In this document: positions 33,197 through 44,839 of the stretch, one piece after another
Numbering within the stretch: the first letter of the stretch is position 1
How the letters are laid out: the number at the start of each line of letters is the position of its first letter
Assembly (NCBI GenBank): GCA_022818135.1
Contig: JAFMSR010000009.1
Span: 16,700,077-16,764,076 of the forward strand
Direction: 5' to 3'
DNA: 64,000 nt
Source: Saxidomus purpurata
Lineage: Eukaryota; Mollusca; Bivalvia; Venerida; Veneridae
Position numbers and translations under genes: made by a program
The notes under the pieces: model-generated
Told to the model about the DNA's origin: nothing
Seen by the model: only the letters and a program-made list of their open reading frames with translations
Database searches by the model: none

Positions 33197-34600
33197 ACTC
33201 TTTCCTTGTGTAAATAAAAACACACTCTCGCTGATTTAAGTTCAAACAGTAGCTAACAACGAGGTGCTTGCATGTTATAACCTCACTTTGTAAACTTTTT
33301 TATAGTTGTTCAAAGTAATCACGCTGTGGAGAGTGTTTGTCCTATTTTATGTCAAGGGAGCTAACTGCTGATCAGACGAACCAATAATCATTACAGCGAT
33401 TAGAGCATTAGTGTTGGAAATGCAATAACTGCAATTATTGCCCATTCTTTTTGGTGCACCGAAACTCCTATTTGTGTTACACTAATCTATTTACCCGTCT
33501 TTTGCAATAAAATTTTGCCGAATATTTCATTTATTATTGTTGGCATGCGTTAATTAATATTTATGCGTTCGTCTTTGAAGTGAGCAAAACGTATTTATCT
33601 TCTTCGTTACTTTAGACGATTCAGAATTAACTTGTAACATGTTTTGTGCGAGTTTATTGTGCATGAAATGTAGCGTAATTATCTCAAATGTAAATATAAT
33701 GCCTACTTTGCACAATTTTGCATGAAGTTATTTCAACAAAGGTCGGTATTTTATGACTAGTGTGTCTTTAATTAAGGTATTTTGTTTCAAGCTGTATTAT
33801 CGACAGTGCTTTCATTCTCGCTTTGCATGAAAGGATGCAATTACCCTAGTTAACATTCATAGCAATAATAACAAAATTTTCTTTAAAGAGCAAGGTAGAG
33901 TGCTAGTAATTGGTGACTTGTTCTGGGTCTTCAGGCAGTTCTAACGAGTTTGTGTCAGTTGGGCAACATGCCATGTACAATGTTATATAACTATGTCAGT
34001 TTGGCAATATGCCAACTACAATAGTACATAACCTATATTAGAAATAAACTTTTATATTCAAGCAGCATTGCCGTGTACATTTTCTTTAGACTTACATTTC
34101 TTGCCAGTTGAATTAAAAGCCTAAGTTTTATTCACTCATGATAGACTGCATTTCATTTATTCTAAAGCAATTTGATGTAGATACCTTTCTTCCGTAGGTA
34201 TATCAATTTTCCACGAAAAAGTGTTGTCAAAGAGTATTTCTTAGTTGTTTCTTTTGCAATATTATAAAAAATATAACATGTAACTGCGGTTATGATGTTT
34301 TTGGACAAATAACGGTCAAACGTTTACCACAGTCACATGAAGTTTGGAACCCCTCATGACACGCTGCTGCAAATCTACCATCTCAACGTAAACTTCATAA
34401 ATAAATAAATACTAGTAGTCATTTTAAATCAAAGCGCTATCAGCGCTGGTGGTCTAATGGTGAAAATAAGTTCACTTCATCTTTTGTCGGTTTGTTGAAA
34501 ATATGATAGCATTTTACCATGAAACTGCATTTTGTACCATGAACAAAACATCTTTGATTTCCAAAAACGCATGGCTTTCTGCGTCTTCGTTGTATCCAAA
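33197..34600. other. Sequence without visible gene
   Basis: A short duplication (GTCAGTTGGGCAACATGCC and GTCAGTTTGGCAATATGCC, about 48 bases apart near 33955) is the only structure. Confidence 0.5.
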
Positions 34601-34772
34601 GCGAAATCCGGACACGAAATACGAACGCAGAAAGCCGGACACGAAATACTAACGCAGAAAGCCGGACACAAAATACGAACACAGAAAGCCGGACACGAAA
34701 TACGAACCCAGAAATCCGGGCACGAAATACGAACGCAGAAAGCCGGACACGAAATACGAACGCAGAATGGTC
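34601..34772 (+). repeat. 27 bp minisatellite, six units
   Basis: CCGGACACGAAATACGAAC recurs at 34608, 34635, 34662, 34689, 34716 and 34743, an exact 27-base period. It gives a 9-residue translated repeat (GHEIRTQKA) on the plus strand and open frames on the minus strand, both explained by the period. Units are very similar, implying recent origin. Confidence 0.95.
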
Positions 34773-35147
34773 TTTTAAAACTGAGACCAATATAGAAACA
34801 AATCTTATAAAAAAGATTTTTTTGTCCCCATTCACCAGTATCATGAATTAACACAACGTTATCAATGACAAGGAAGGAACATCATTCATGTGCTGTACTT
34901 TGTTTTCTGGCATACGTCGCAAATATCTTGGGCCGGTGTCTTGGCGAAATATGCATAAATTTGTTAGTTTAATGTCGACACATAGTAACAACTTTTGTAC
35001 AAAATCTCTAAATATTTGAAAGAAGCTTTTGCAATACGTTTCCGATACCCTTAGTGACATGACTAATTCATAAAATATGTATTATATATCATGAAAAAAT
35101 ATATATGTTCATGAATATGTATGAGATTTTGCATTGTCGCAGTTATA
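34773..35147. other. Sequence without visible gene
   Basis: It is A+T-rich, with no recognised repeat or domain. Confidence 0.5.
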
Positions 35148-35880
35148 TATGTGTATGATAACAAATCACGTTTATATTTACATAGTTATTCTGATACAAT
35201 CATTTATCTAGCATTCCTTTCTTGCTAGAGTCCTTTCTTCCATTTCCAGGCCACTAGCCGCTTTCTAGCTTCTTTAAAAGCTAACATTTTGATGTCTTTA
35301 TAGACAACTGCATGAAAAGGAACCGAGTTTTACGGGCTAGCACTATCAGCGCCAAAATGGGCTACAAAAACAAACTTAATTGGCTCTAAAAAGTGATCAA
35401 CCCACTTTCCTCGGACAAAAAGGTGCGCAGATGCAAATAAATTTTATGTCTATAGCTGATTAATGGCAGCACTATTTACCAACTGTTGACAGTGCTCAGC
35501 AACGGCATATAAATACAACCTTTATACATGTGTGTAGGTCTTACACCGATTTTTAACGATTACAAGGCATAAAAGTATACGTAGTTGTATCAAAATAATG
35601 TAAAGAAATGCGATTAACTGGTTAAGGGCAAGCGCTATTTACCAACTTGTTGCAGTGCTCAACAACGGCATATCGAGGCAACGGCCGGGAGAAAACCCAC
35701 ATGACTTTTCTGTCGGGAATGTACGTAAATTCCATCTTTTTTAAAAAGAAAATTTATTTCTATGTGATTATAGATGTAGTCGTTCGTAAATAAGGTTTTA
35801 AATGAAATTACATAATGAATTTGATAATCAAATTACAAACTCTTACATCGAGCTCCGTATGTTCCGTTAGTGCCATTATG
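35148..35880 (-). mobile_element. Interspersed element, copy B (inverted)
   Basis: This is the reverse complement of 29275-29938, with an extra segment (CTCTTACATCGAGCTC and ATTTGATAATCAAATT, 35820-35860) that is also present in copy C at 58520-58600 but deleted from copy A. Copies A and B face each other across 5.2 kb. Similarity ends outside at about 35880 and inside at about 35148. Confidence 0.75.
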
Positions 35881-36204
35881 GCACTCTTGTCCATATTTTT
35901 CGAAGTTTTGTTTTCTAATAAATCTTTTTTAGCCCATGTGAAGTTACTACACATAGAACTGTTCAGTGATTACTAATCAGTAACAAAGCTTTGTTTAGCT
36001 GAGTGTGTTTCTCAGCATAACATATTATTCCGTCCAATGCGTTATAAGACATTCTGCTATAAATAATCAAAATATTCATTGGTACACGAAACAATTCCTG
36101 TTTTGTACAGTAAAACCCAGGCAGTGGATTTACATACACTACATAAACAAATCCTTCGGGGCAATGTTTGTTAAGTGAAAAATAATCACTAATAAATGTA
36201 AAGT
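35881..36204. other. Sequence without visible gene
   Basis: Nothing was recognised. Confidence 0.5.
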
Positions 36205-36632
36205 GGAAAGTGCTTACTGAGTAATTTTCGGTGTACATGAAAATAACTCGCTGAGATAAACTGACTGAGTAATGTTCGGTGTACATAACTCACTGAGATA
36301 AACTGACTGAGTAATGTTCGGTGTACATAACTCACTGAGATCAACTGACTGAGTAATGTTTGGTGTACATAACTCACTGAGATGTGCGCACTAGGTAATG
36401 TTCGGTGTACATAATTGTCTGAGATGTGCTCACTGAGTAATGTTCGGTGTACATAACTCACTGAGATGTGCTTACTGAGTGTTGTTCGGTGTACACAATT
36501 GTCTGAGATCTGCTCACTAGGTAATGTTCGGTGTACTTAACTCACTGATACCTGCTTACTGGTTAATGTTCGGTGTATATAACTCACTGAGATGTTCTCA
36601 CTGAGTTATGTTCGGTGTACATAAAATTGAAC
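36205..36632 (+). repeat. 42 bp minisatellite, about ten units
   Basis: GTAATGTTCGGTGTACATAA recurs at 36269, 36311, 36353, 36395, 36437, 36479 and 36521, then at 36563 and 36605 in variant form, a strict 42-base period. The spacer between cores alternates between AACTGACTGA-like and GATGTGCTCACT-like forms. The 14-residue translated repeat on the minus strand is a by-product. Confidence 0.95.
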
Positions 36633-39586
36633 ATGTACATGATGCAATGTATAAATGGATCAGTTTAATAAGTTCAAGTGTTGTTTGAAAAATGAAAAGT
36701 TTATGTTTGAATGCTTAACATTTTAGACTTAGACTTGTGACAAATAGCTAACGTAAATACAATCTTTCTCTATCCGGTGATATGTAGTTTAAAGTAAGTG
36801 CAGTATTACATTGTCGGGTGTAACGTGAAATCTAGACTTAAGAATTCATTAATGTTTCACGACATACGTTACATTAATATAACGTTGTAGTCAGATATAT
36901 GTATTTTAAGAATGATTTTGTATCTGTCTCGAATAACAACCAACTCTAACTAAACTGCATTACACGACCGAAGAAAACACATGCCTGTTTGTGGTCTGTC
37001 CCTGGTAGGTAGGGGTGGGGGTGGGGTCGTGGGTGTGGGGGAGGGGATGTACTCGGTCTCGGTGTGTTTGTACTATATAAAATATTTATACAGAGGGAGA
37101 AAAATATTCGATAGACTGCCTAAGTCAACTTGTTTAGGACCGTATGTTGTAATCAGTCCAATGGTTCTATTTCTGTTATAGGAGCAGCGCAATCGGAAGT
37201 CCTCGGCATATTCCGTTACCCTACATCAGAGATGCGAAGCAATCTGCTGAGGTGTTCCGATTGAGAGGCAGCGTTAACGATATGCAAAACAAAAGTTATT
37301 AAGTGATAAGCTCAACGTTTCATTATTCAATTTGTTACGTTGGAATTAAACTAATATATACTGAGAAATGTCAAATTCAAAAATATAGATTTATATTCTA
37401 TTAAAATAGACGTGAATGATACGCCGCCTTAAGTCCGCATTATCAACTAAACTGTTCTATTATGTAACATCGCCGCGCATGAACTAACACGATATCAAGT
37501 TAACTTCGATGTTAAATTTATAATATGCAATTGTTAAACTACTTTAAATATATTTCAATGGTATTAATTTTTAAAATAAATACCCTAAAACATAATTATA
37601 TCGTCTAAAGTTTCAGTGAAAGCTTGTAGTTAACCATCCAAGTTTATGTCATGTCAGTGAATAGTAAAGTTGTAATGTCATGCAAACTTGAATGAAGAGA
37701 AATCATATTACTTCGCATGTCGCTGTCGGGCGAATAATTGCATATTATTTCAGTTAGTGGTGTCCGGTAATATTATTTCGTCTTAGTGTTCTGCTGTGCT
37801 TCTGTTTAAACGAACTATTTTTCTGCTGTTGGATTTCTTACTATACCAAATAGTTCGCAAGATCTTTTCGAAAGGAATAAACCTGCCGAGAAAAACCAGC
37901 TTTAGCGGCTTCGAGGTAGGTGAAATCGCTAATTTTATTTTACCATGTAACAATACCTTTCTTTCAGAATAACAGTGCAATATACATATATGCTTGAACT
38001 TATTGTAAACTGTTTGGTCTTAGTGTGTAAAATAAGAGTCCTGTTGTGTGAAAAGCAACGTTTTGTACCTTTTATAGATATTGTAAAAATGTCTGCCACT
38101 TCTAATAAAAGAAGCAGTATCAACTTTGCACTGTAGTGCCGCCTCTTAGCTGATTTGATATGGAAGGCGCGATCAGTTTTATTTGTTTCTAACAAGATGT
38201 CCTTGAAGTTGAAAAATGTTTTGCTTTAACAAGAACCACGTTAATTGCGATGTTAATCAAGTTTCCTTTGACAAAGATGTTTGTGGCTAATCAAAGATTT
38301 TATTGGCATAAATATGATGTTTATTGTCATGAACACAATAGTAGAATGTGACTTTCAAGCTATACAGATTTGTGTATATTTCTGTATGTTTTAAATTTCA
38401 TAAATTGCATGCATGCTTGGAGAAAAAACAAACTTCTAATAGCGTCTTGACAATGTCTAAAGTTTGACAAATCACATACTTTTTTTAAAGAATTCGATTT
38501 TCTGCCGGCTGTTTTTTTTTTAAACAATGTGAAAGGCTGAATAAGTGGATTGTTTTCCTTTCTCGAGAAATTACTAAAATGACTTTCATAAATTAACATT
38601 TAACAATCAAATCTTCCTATAAAGAAACTGACAATGCCAATGAAAATTTATCGCTTTTTTTGGTATATACATGTATATTAATATTTCTTGAAACATAAAA
38701 CTGCCGAAATCTTTACAGTGTTTTTTAAACTACAAACGTTTGTGTTGTTGATTATGTTTTTTGTGCTTTATACTTTCAGACTATAAACTGGCATATAACT
38801 GTTTCAATGTCTGCATTGTGAATGAAGTTATTGTTTTCTACCTTGTAATATAACGTTTAAAACGTACATTAAATGTTTAAATTACCCGATAATTTATACA
38901 GCATATAGTTAAACTTACAGTAATTGATTTGTAACAAAAACGCAGCGTGTCATAGTTATCTGCATGGTTAAACACTCGATATTTGCATGGTTAAACACTA
39001 AAATCAAACAAGTTAATTTTCACTTATGATACGCGCAGTCAGCAAAAACATATTGAAAGAAATCAATTTATGATACGCATGATGGATGCATTTCCTTAAT
39101 TCATGCAGTCAAGTAAATGGGCAAAGATTTTCAATCCAAATCAATACTATTGAAATATCTTGGGTTTTTTTTCTGGTAACGTTTTTTTCCACAGCAAAAC
39201 AGTGTGACGCCACACTTTTTTCGAATCTCTAAAAAAACAACAACCGAAAATCATACTGATCGACTTTTCCCTTTCATAAATGTCACAGGGATTCTCACGT
39301 GCGAATATATAGGACAATGTCGAGCCGGAATAGAGCAAAAAAAATTTCAAAATCCATATTAAATTGTAAACTTTTTGGCGCAGTTTCAGATATTCAACGC
39401 TCGTGATTTTTTGTTTTAATATCAACCCGCTTCGTTGAACTGACACACATTTCCATAAATGTAAATATATATGCAATGCATTTGTAAAATATTTATGAAA
39501 TGTCAGCATATCTGATGTTGACATTTTACCTACTTTTGTACTTTTGAAACTGTTGAAAAATTTCATTCATTTAAATTCTAATTTTA
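36633..39586. other. Long A+T-rich stretch without visible gene
   Basis: A G-rich patch at 37010-37045 (GGGGTGGGGGTGGGG) was noted. The longest frame, 139 codons minus at 39566-39147, is Lys/Phe/Ser-rich with no known signature and is probably chance. I see no repeat array. Confidence 0.5.
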
Positions 39587-40170
39587 GCTCAACTGCGAAC
39601 ATAGAAAGTTCAGACTCGTTGGATATTTCCGATATCCGTCCGCCCTAACGAAAATAATGTTAAGGGAGACAGTGTCCGAGCTTTACGCAGGGTTTGCCGT
39701 CTCTCGGCATACATGTATCTATAAGAATATTCCCTAAACCAAGACCTTCAGTGGTAAAACTCAACAAGGATTCGATAGATATTCATAATAGGGATATCCA
39801 ATAAAACGTTCGTTCGTTGCCTGTTGTCCTAAGTGCGTCAAAGGCAATTACGCATTGAGTTCAGATTGTTTACAATGACTGAACAACGTGCCAGCCAGAG
39901 CTAAAAATAGAAATACAGCCTGCGAGCATAGATATTTGTCACGTGACATTGTCTAGTAATCCTCTGGGCCAGTCACTTGCTTTTCAATATATTTTATAGC
40001 GGAGTAAACTGTGAAAATCTGCATGTCTAGAGTTCAGATATTATGTATTTAACCATTGTCTAGTAGACATCTTTGATCAAGTAGGCCAGTCATCTTTTCA
40101 AAAAGAGTTACTCTTACATTTTAGCGCATCAGAACTAATTGAGCCTAGATGGCCTTACTTCTTTCAAATC
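39587..40170 (+). mobile_element. Strongly diverged pearl/HINE-like element
   Basis: It begins TTTTAGCTCAACTGCGAAC, has TATCCGTCCGCCC near 39634, a core remnant GCATAGATATTTGTCACGTG and GACATTGTCTAGTAATCCTC, a second remnant near 40040 (AGAGTTCAGATATT, TTGTCTAGTAGAC), and ends TTGAGCCTAGATGGCC. The order matches the element at 7717, but with heavy decay and loss of the terminal hairpin. Confidence 0.55.
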
Positions 40171-40262
40171 AACTATTCACTATTTTCAGGGCTTACGTAA
40201 TTTGCTGTGCCTTAATTAATCGACTGAAAATAAAGCTTATCTTATCTTATCTTATCTTAATC
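40171..40262 (+). mobile_element. Retroelement 3' end with pentanucleotide tail
   Basis: A short segment with AATAAAGC is followed by (TTATC)4 at about 40236-40258. A polyadenylation-like signal directly before a short-period microsatellite is how several non-LTR elements and their SINEs end. Only about 70 bases of body are recognisable. Confidence 0.5.
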
Positions 40263-41619
40263 TATAGTGTTCTATTTGTTAAATGGTGGAAATAAAGGGA
40301 CCGACTGTTCATTGTTTAAGCAAGATACCAGTTGTCTCTTCAGGAGATATGCAAATTTCCACAATTTTTTTTTGTTATAAATCATACACAAATGTATTCA
40401 AATGCATTCTGGTGACATTTGGAATAGATAATTTCGTGTCATCTTCACAAAGTTTATGATACATTTTACAGGAATTATGATTATGAACCTTTGCTAATCA
40501 TATATGATTACACAAATGAGTCACATATTTGCTAACCCCGTGATTGTTGCACGATTTATGGATGCTTTTTCATTTGATCAGTGTTAAACAAGTATATCTA
40601 ACATTGTCATCCCAAACAGTTTATGTCAGTAAAGCTAGAGGACTATTGTGAAGGTTGCTTTCTATTAATACATATTCTTTCATTAAGCTACACACGTCAA
40701 TTATACATATATCGCTTTCTGCGCAACATCCATGATCAAATGTCTTATTTGATATCTTAACTTCACTTATGAAAGGAAGAACTAGTAATATAATTTACCA
40801 GACGCCAAGTGTCAATCAAGTGTCAATCAAGTGACTTCAATACCTATCAAAATTCGACTTTACCTACGACAAAAAGCACGTAAAGGTTTGAATCGATTCT
40901 TTTGTTATAAATACCCGAAAACAAAGGGGTGGGGTTATCGCTACGGCGCTGTCAATTTTCTTTCCCGTACCCGCTAAAGCACGTGCGACGTTATCGGTCG
41001 AGGTGAAGGGCTCACTTAATGGACTGTCACATGGTACAATTGCTTGAAGGTTATCTATTTTTATTTAATTCCGCTTATTTGGGGCTAGACAAATGATTGT
41101 ATTGGCGATACTTGTGACGGGAACATGCGGCCTTTGCATACTCAATATAATTTGCTCCACTACTTGCTAAACCTAGTCCTACATTTTATGCAAACGAACA
41201 AATATTTACAAATATCGTTTGCACTTTTAGGGATAAAAGTACGCATGACGAATACACATTCATCTCAATAAATGTAAATTTCAGATTACTTTTATGCAAT
41301 AACCTATGCAACGCACTTTTTGAATACTAATGTACAATGTATAAGCATCTGAAAAAAAAAAAAAATCAAAAGTGCAAGGATTTTTGCTAGATTAGATTTG
41401 TAAAAAGCTAAAGGATAGCGATTATGTCAAAAAACCACTGACATCGTGTCGTGTTTTGGGGACAAAATGATTTTTGCTTATGCTGCACTTTCGGCAAGGT
41501 TTAACCCTTATACCTGTTTTTTTTTATAAATAGAATTGTATGTCTTGCATTTTAGACATAACCATTGATTGTAAAGATGGGTGCCCATTGAAAATTTAAT
41601 GGCTGTGTAGCGAATAGTA
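40263..41619. other. Sequence without visible gene
   Basis: Only homopolymer runs (A13 near 41353, T near 41520) and a small duplication TGTCAATCAAG (40809, 40820) were seen. Confidence 0.5.
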
Positions 41620-41720
41620 GAGAACATGATCAGACTGCATGAATATGCAGGGTGGTCATGATCTGCACTGGTCACAGAGGCTGATTAATTTGCCGATAGC
41701 AGAATGAAAGCTAAAACGCG
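41620..41720 (+). repeat. Dispersed repeat, third copy of the GATCATGATCTGCAC family
   Basis: GGTCATGATCTGCACTGGTC plus ACAGAGGCTGATTA match the segment at 25694-25735. Confidence 0.5.
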
Positions 41721-42037
41721 TTATGGTCAACGCCGACAGGTTTCAGAGCTTTTAATGAGTCTGTATGATTTTAAATTTCGTATGTTGATTATAGTATCTA
41801 AGTTTTGAAACAAATCTTGGCCAAACGTTTCTGTCACGTCATGTAATCCATACCCTAGGTAAGTGACATATTATGTGATATAATGCACTTGTCAATGACC
41901 ATTCTATACAGTATGTCATGTGATAAGAGAGTTTTTTGTCAAATCAAATTATACAATCAATACAATTCACTGTTAGAGAGGATACTGTTAAACCATTTCA
42001 TACCAAGCACGTGACTAATTTTAACGTGTGACAAAAG
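41721..42037. other. Probable body of the adjacent SINE-like sequence
   Basis: No gene is visible. The segment lies 3' of the minus-strand tRNA-like head at 42038-42116 and may be its body. Confidence 0.3.
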
Positions 42038-42116
42038 CCATGATTCGAACCTGTACCGAACGGCGACATCGTCCAGCAGTGCAAAGTAATGATGCATTCG
42101 ACCACTCCCCCGTAGA
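42038..42116 (-). mobile_element. tRNA-like SINE head, minus strand
   Basis: On the minus strand, GGGGGAGTGGTCGAATGC serves as an A-box region and GGTTCGAATCA as a near-consensus B box, about 45 bases apart. The T-stem pairs poorly (about three of five), and no acceptor stem closes, so it is not a functional tRNA gene. A tRNA-derived SINE is the most likely explanation. Confidence 0.5.
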
Positions 42117-42224
42117 TATAGTGTCATATATTCACTCTGAATATAGAAACACTGTAAAGTGCAATGCTATTGTCATATGTCGTAGGACAGTGCGCTAATA
42201 ACGATTCAAATGAACTGTACATTT

Positions 42225-42335
42225 ACAGCAAACTTCGTATATAACGATTTCGGATATAGCAAATTTCCGGATGTAAGGAACACTTATTTTAGATTTTTTT
42301 TTTCTTTTAGACTTTTCCCCCCTCTTTACTTAATT
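42225..42335 (+). mobile_element. Fragment of a pogo/Tigger-like MITE
   Basis: CGTATATAACGATTTCGGAT, ATAGCAAATTTCCGGATGTA and AGGAACACTTATTTTAGA align with the left half of the MITE at 46928. The right half and end are missing. Confidence 0.6.
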
Positions 42336-43045
42336 TTAAAATGCTTCATTGATATATCATACTCCCGCTTCAATGAACACACTGAAATGATTCTAAGGTT
42401 GTTGTTTTTAAACGGAGTTTTCTGTATATACAATTCAATACATACATGTATTAGTTATAGCTCATTTTGTTTATTTAAGTTCAAATTTACATAGCTGATG
42501 ATATTTACAATTGTTGCATTATGTACAAGACAAGTGTTCAATTAAGTGACATCACAATTCAAAATTTCAAAGCAATTTGTTTTTGTTCAGCCTACGTCTG
42601 AGGTACAAAATATACTTAAAATACTTTAGTGTGGTTAAAATGTATCTGTTAATGCGTTTAATATATGGGATAAGACTGAATGTTGCATATATGAGATGTA
42701 AAAGTGTCGATGAACAATTAAAATGTTCACGTGACTCAATCTGGCTTTAATTGTTTAAGTAAACATTTATCATGTAGCATGAACTTTATGTAACCTGAAT
42801 CATGCCAATTTTCAGTGCGAGGTTTGAAGTTTGAGTCAATTGGCTAAAAAAGGAGACCAATGCCGGTTTTCCTAGTGCAACAAAACAGGCATACTTTTGA
42901 CTTCCTGCGACTGCACAGGTAAAATCCGGCTTCCCCCTTTTGAAGAACGTGACATCTAATATTTCTTTTCTATGCACTCTTATATGCAATCTTCCTTCTT
43001 TCAGTCAGTAAATTTTAATGACTATACTTTTGAAAGGAACTGGTA
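42336..43045. other. Sequence without visible gene
   Basis: Nothing was recognised. Confidence 0.5.
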
Positions 43046-43885
43046 AGGTACATATTGTAGGATGGCCAAGGCCATTAAAACAATTAGCAAGGTTATGGTC
43101 AAGTAAATTTAATTTTAGCAAGGTTATGGTCAAGTAAATTTAATTTTAGCAAGGTTATGGTCAAGTAAATTTAATCTGAGTATGTTATGGTCAATTCCAT
43201 TAAAGACTTTTAGCGACATTATAGACAAGTCGTCTTAAGACTTGTAGCACGATTATGGTTAATTCCTCCAAAGTCTTTCAACAAGGTTATGGCCAAGTCC
43301 TCTTAAAACTTGTAGCAAGGTTACGGTCAAATCCATTTAAGACTTGTAGCAAGGTTATGGACAAGTCCTCTAAAGACTTTAAGCTAGATTATGGTCAAGT
43401 CCTCTAAAAACTTTTAGCAAGATTTTGGTCAAGTCCTCTAAAGACTTTTAGCTAGATTATGGTCAATTCCTCTAAAAAATTTTAGCAAGATTTTGGTCAA
43501 GTCCTCTAAAGACTTTTAGCTAGATTATGTTCAAGTCCTCTAAAAACTTTTAGCAAGATTTTGGTCAAGTCCTCTAAAGACTTTTTGCTAGATTATGGTC
43601 AAGTCCTCTAAAAACTTTTAGCAAGATTTTGGTCAAGTCCTCTAAAGACTTTTAGCTAGATTATGGTCAATTCCTCTAAAAAATTTTAGCAAGATTTTGG
43701 TCAAGTCCTCTAAAGACTTTTAGCTAGATTATGGTCAAGTCCTCTAAAAACTTTTAGCAAGATTTTGGTCAAGTCCTCTAAAGACTTTTAGCTAGATTAT
43801 GGTCAAGTCCTCTAAAGACTTTTAGCTAGATTATGATCTAGTACCGGTACTTGAAAGACTTGTAGCAAGGTTATGGTCCTGTACA
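43046..43885 (+). repeat. 34 bp minisatellite with a 68 bp higher-order unit
   Basis: About 24 units of 34 bases occur. In the central part (about 43370-43800) two unit types alternate: one with CTAAAGACTTTTAGCTAGAT and TATGGTCAAGTC, the other with CTAAAAACTTTTAGCAAGAT and TTTGGTCAAGTC. Starts at 43501, 43535, 43569 and 43603 show the 34 and 68 base periods. The edges hold more diverged monomers, including three near-identical TTTAATTTTAGCAAGGTTAT units at 43110-43170. It is non-coding. Confidence 0.95.
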
Positions 43886-44839
43886 TTAAAAACTTGAAGG
43901 AAGGTTAAAGTAAACGACTAGCTCTGTAGTATGAGGTTAAGTACTCAATTGAATGTACATAATGTATCGTAGTTTTCCGAAACATTTGGAATAATCGCTG
44001 AATGATCAGATGATGGGCTACTTTCTCAGAATAAAAATTGTAATTGACGAACAATAATGTTACTTCATGTTCTTAAAATAACAAAGTTTGTTGTGACTGA
44101 GTGTGCGCCCTTTTATTATGAAATTGTTGGTTAGAGAAAAACCCTTTTAACGACTGACACCAAAATGTTTCTGTCAGGTGAAAATCAGATTACAAGCAGT
44201 GGGTGTACAATATTTCCCACGAAAAACTTTAGTAAATTAATTCAATTATGTTTTATCCTCATTATTTTCATCTATTAGATTAAAAGCAAGAAAGACCGCT
44301 ATACAAGATGCAGTTATGATAGTTAAGCTTTTCTGCTTTCACCTCTTGCTAGCCTTTTAACATATCTGGCGAAAAAGTCCTTAATTATCTAGTTTCACAC
44401 GTTCTTAAATCTATTTATTCAAGAAGATTGAGCTGCGCAAAATGCATGTTTCACCAACAAATGATGAAATATGCAATTGTACATGTAATTTCTAAAGAAA
44501 ATATTTAAATAGCAGGATATCTCTCTTAAGAAGAAAATATCTCTATGGCAACGAACTCAATGAAAACATCGTCAGGGCCATTAGAACATTTTTTTATCCT
44601 TGATAATACGTTTAATTTGGAAGGTTTGGCGACACCATGATTTACATTTTTCAATTATTTACATTTGCCTTTAGGTTTTTCACTGATGTAGGTGGATTAT
44701 TTGCTATCGTCACTTTAGAGTAACTACATTGAAAGTAATTAATGGACTGTTTTGGCAAAGTTCAATTGCCGCGCGGCTGATTAATTACGTAAGGATTCGT
44801 TATTTCAGAGTTTGATTTATATTTCAACAACACTAAACA
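43886..44839. other. Sequence without visible gene
   Basis: Nothing was recognised. Confidence 0.5.

Noticed and set aside
32044..33245. Three overlapping minus-strand open frames of 355-393 codons that look like a repetitive protein
   Set aside because: All three are the same 65 bp minisatellite read in different phase. Their starts lie in flanking non-repeat sequence, and there is no domain or independent coding sign.
34440..34854. Overlapping 125-134 codon minus-strand frames with FVFRVRLSA-like repeats
   Set aside because: They are produced by the 27 bp array. The flanking parts have no recognisable protein content.
29275..35880. Retroviral or LTR-retrotransposon interpretation of copies A and B
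   Set aside because: The copies are inverted, not direct, and no gag, protease, integrase or LTR-type reverse transcriptase lies between them.
36189..36461. 90-codon minus-strand frame with SYVHRTLLS repeats
   Set aside because: It is a by-product of the 42 bp minisatellite (14 codons per unit).
39147..39566. 139-codon minus-strand frame with ATG
   Set aside because: It is rich in Lys, Phe and Ser as expected from A+T-rich chance sequence, with no motif or splice context. It cannot be excluded but is not supported.
42038..42116. Minus-strand tRNA gene with long variable arm
   Set aside because: The B box is good, but only about three of five T-stem pairs form and no acceptor stem is visible, so it is a SINE head.
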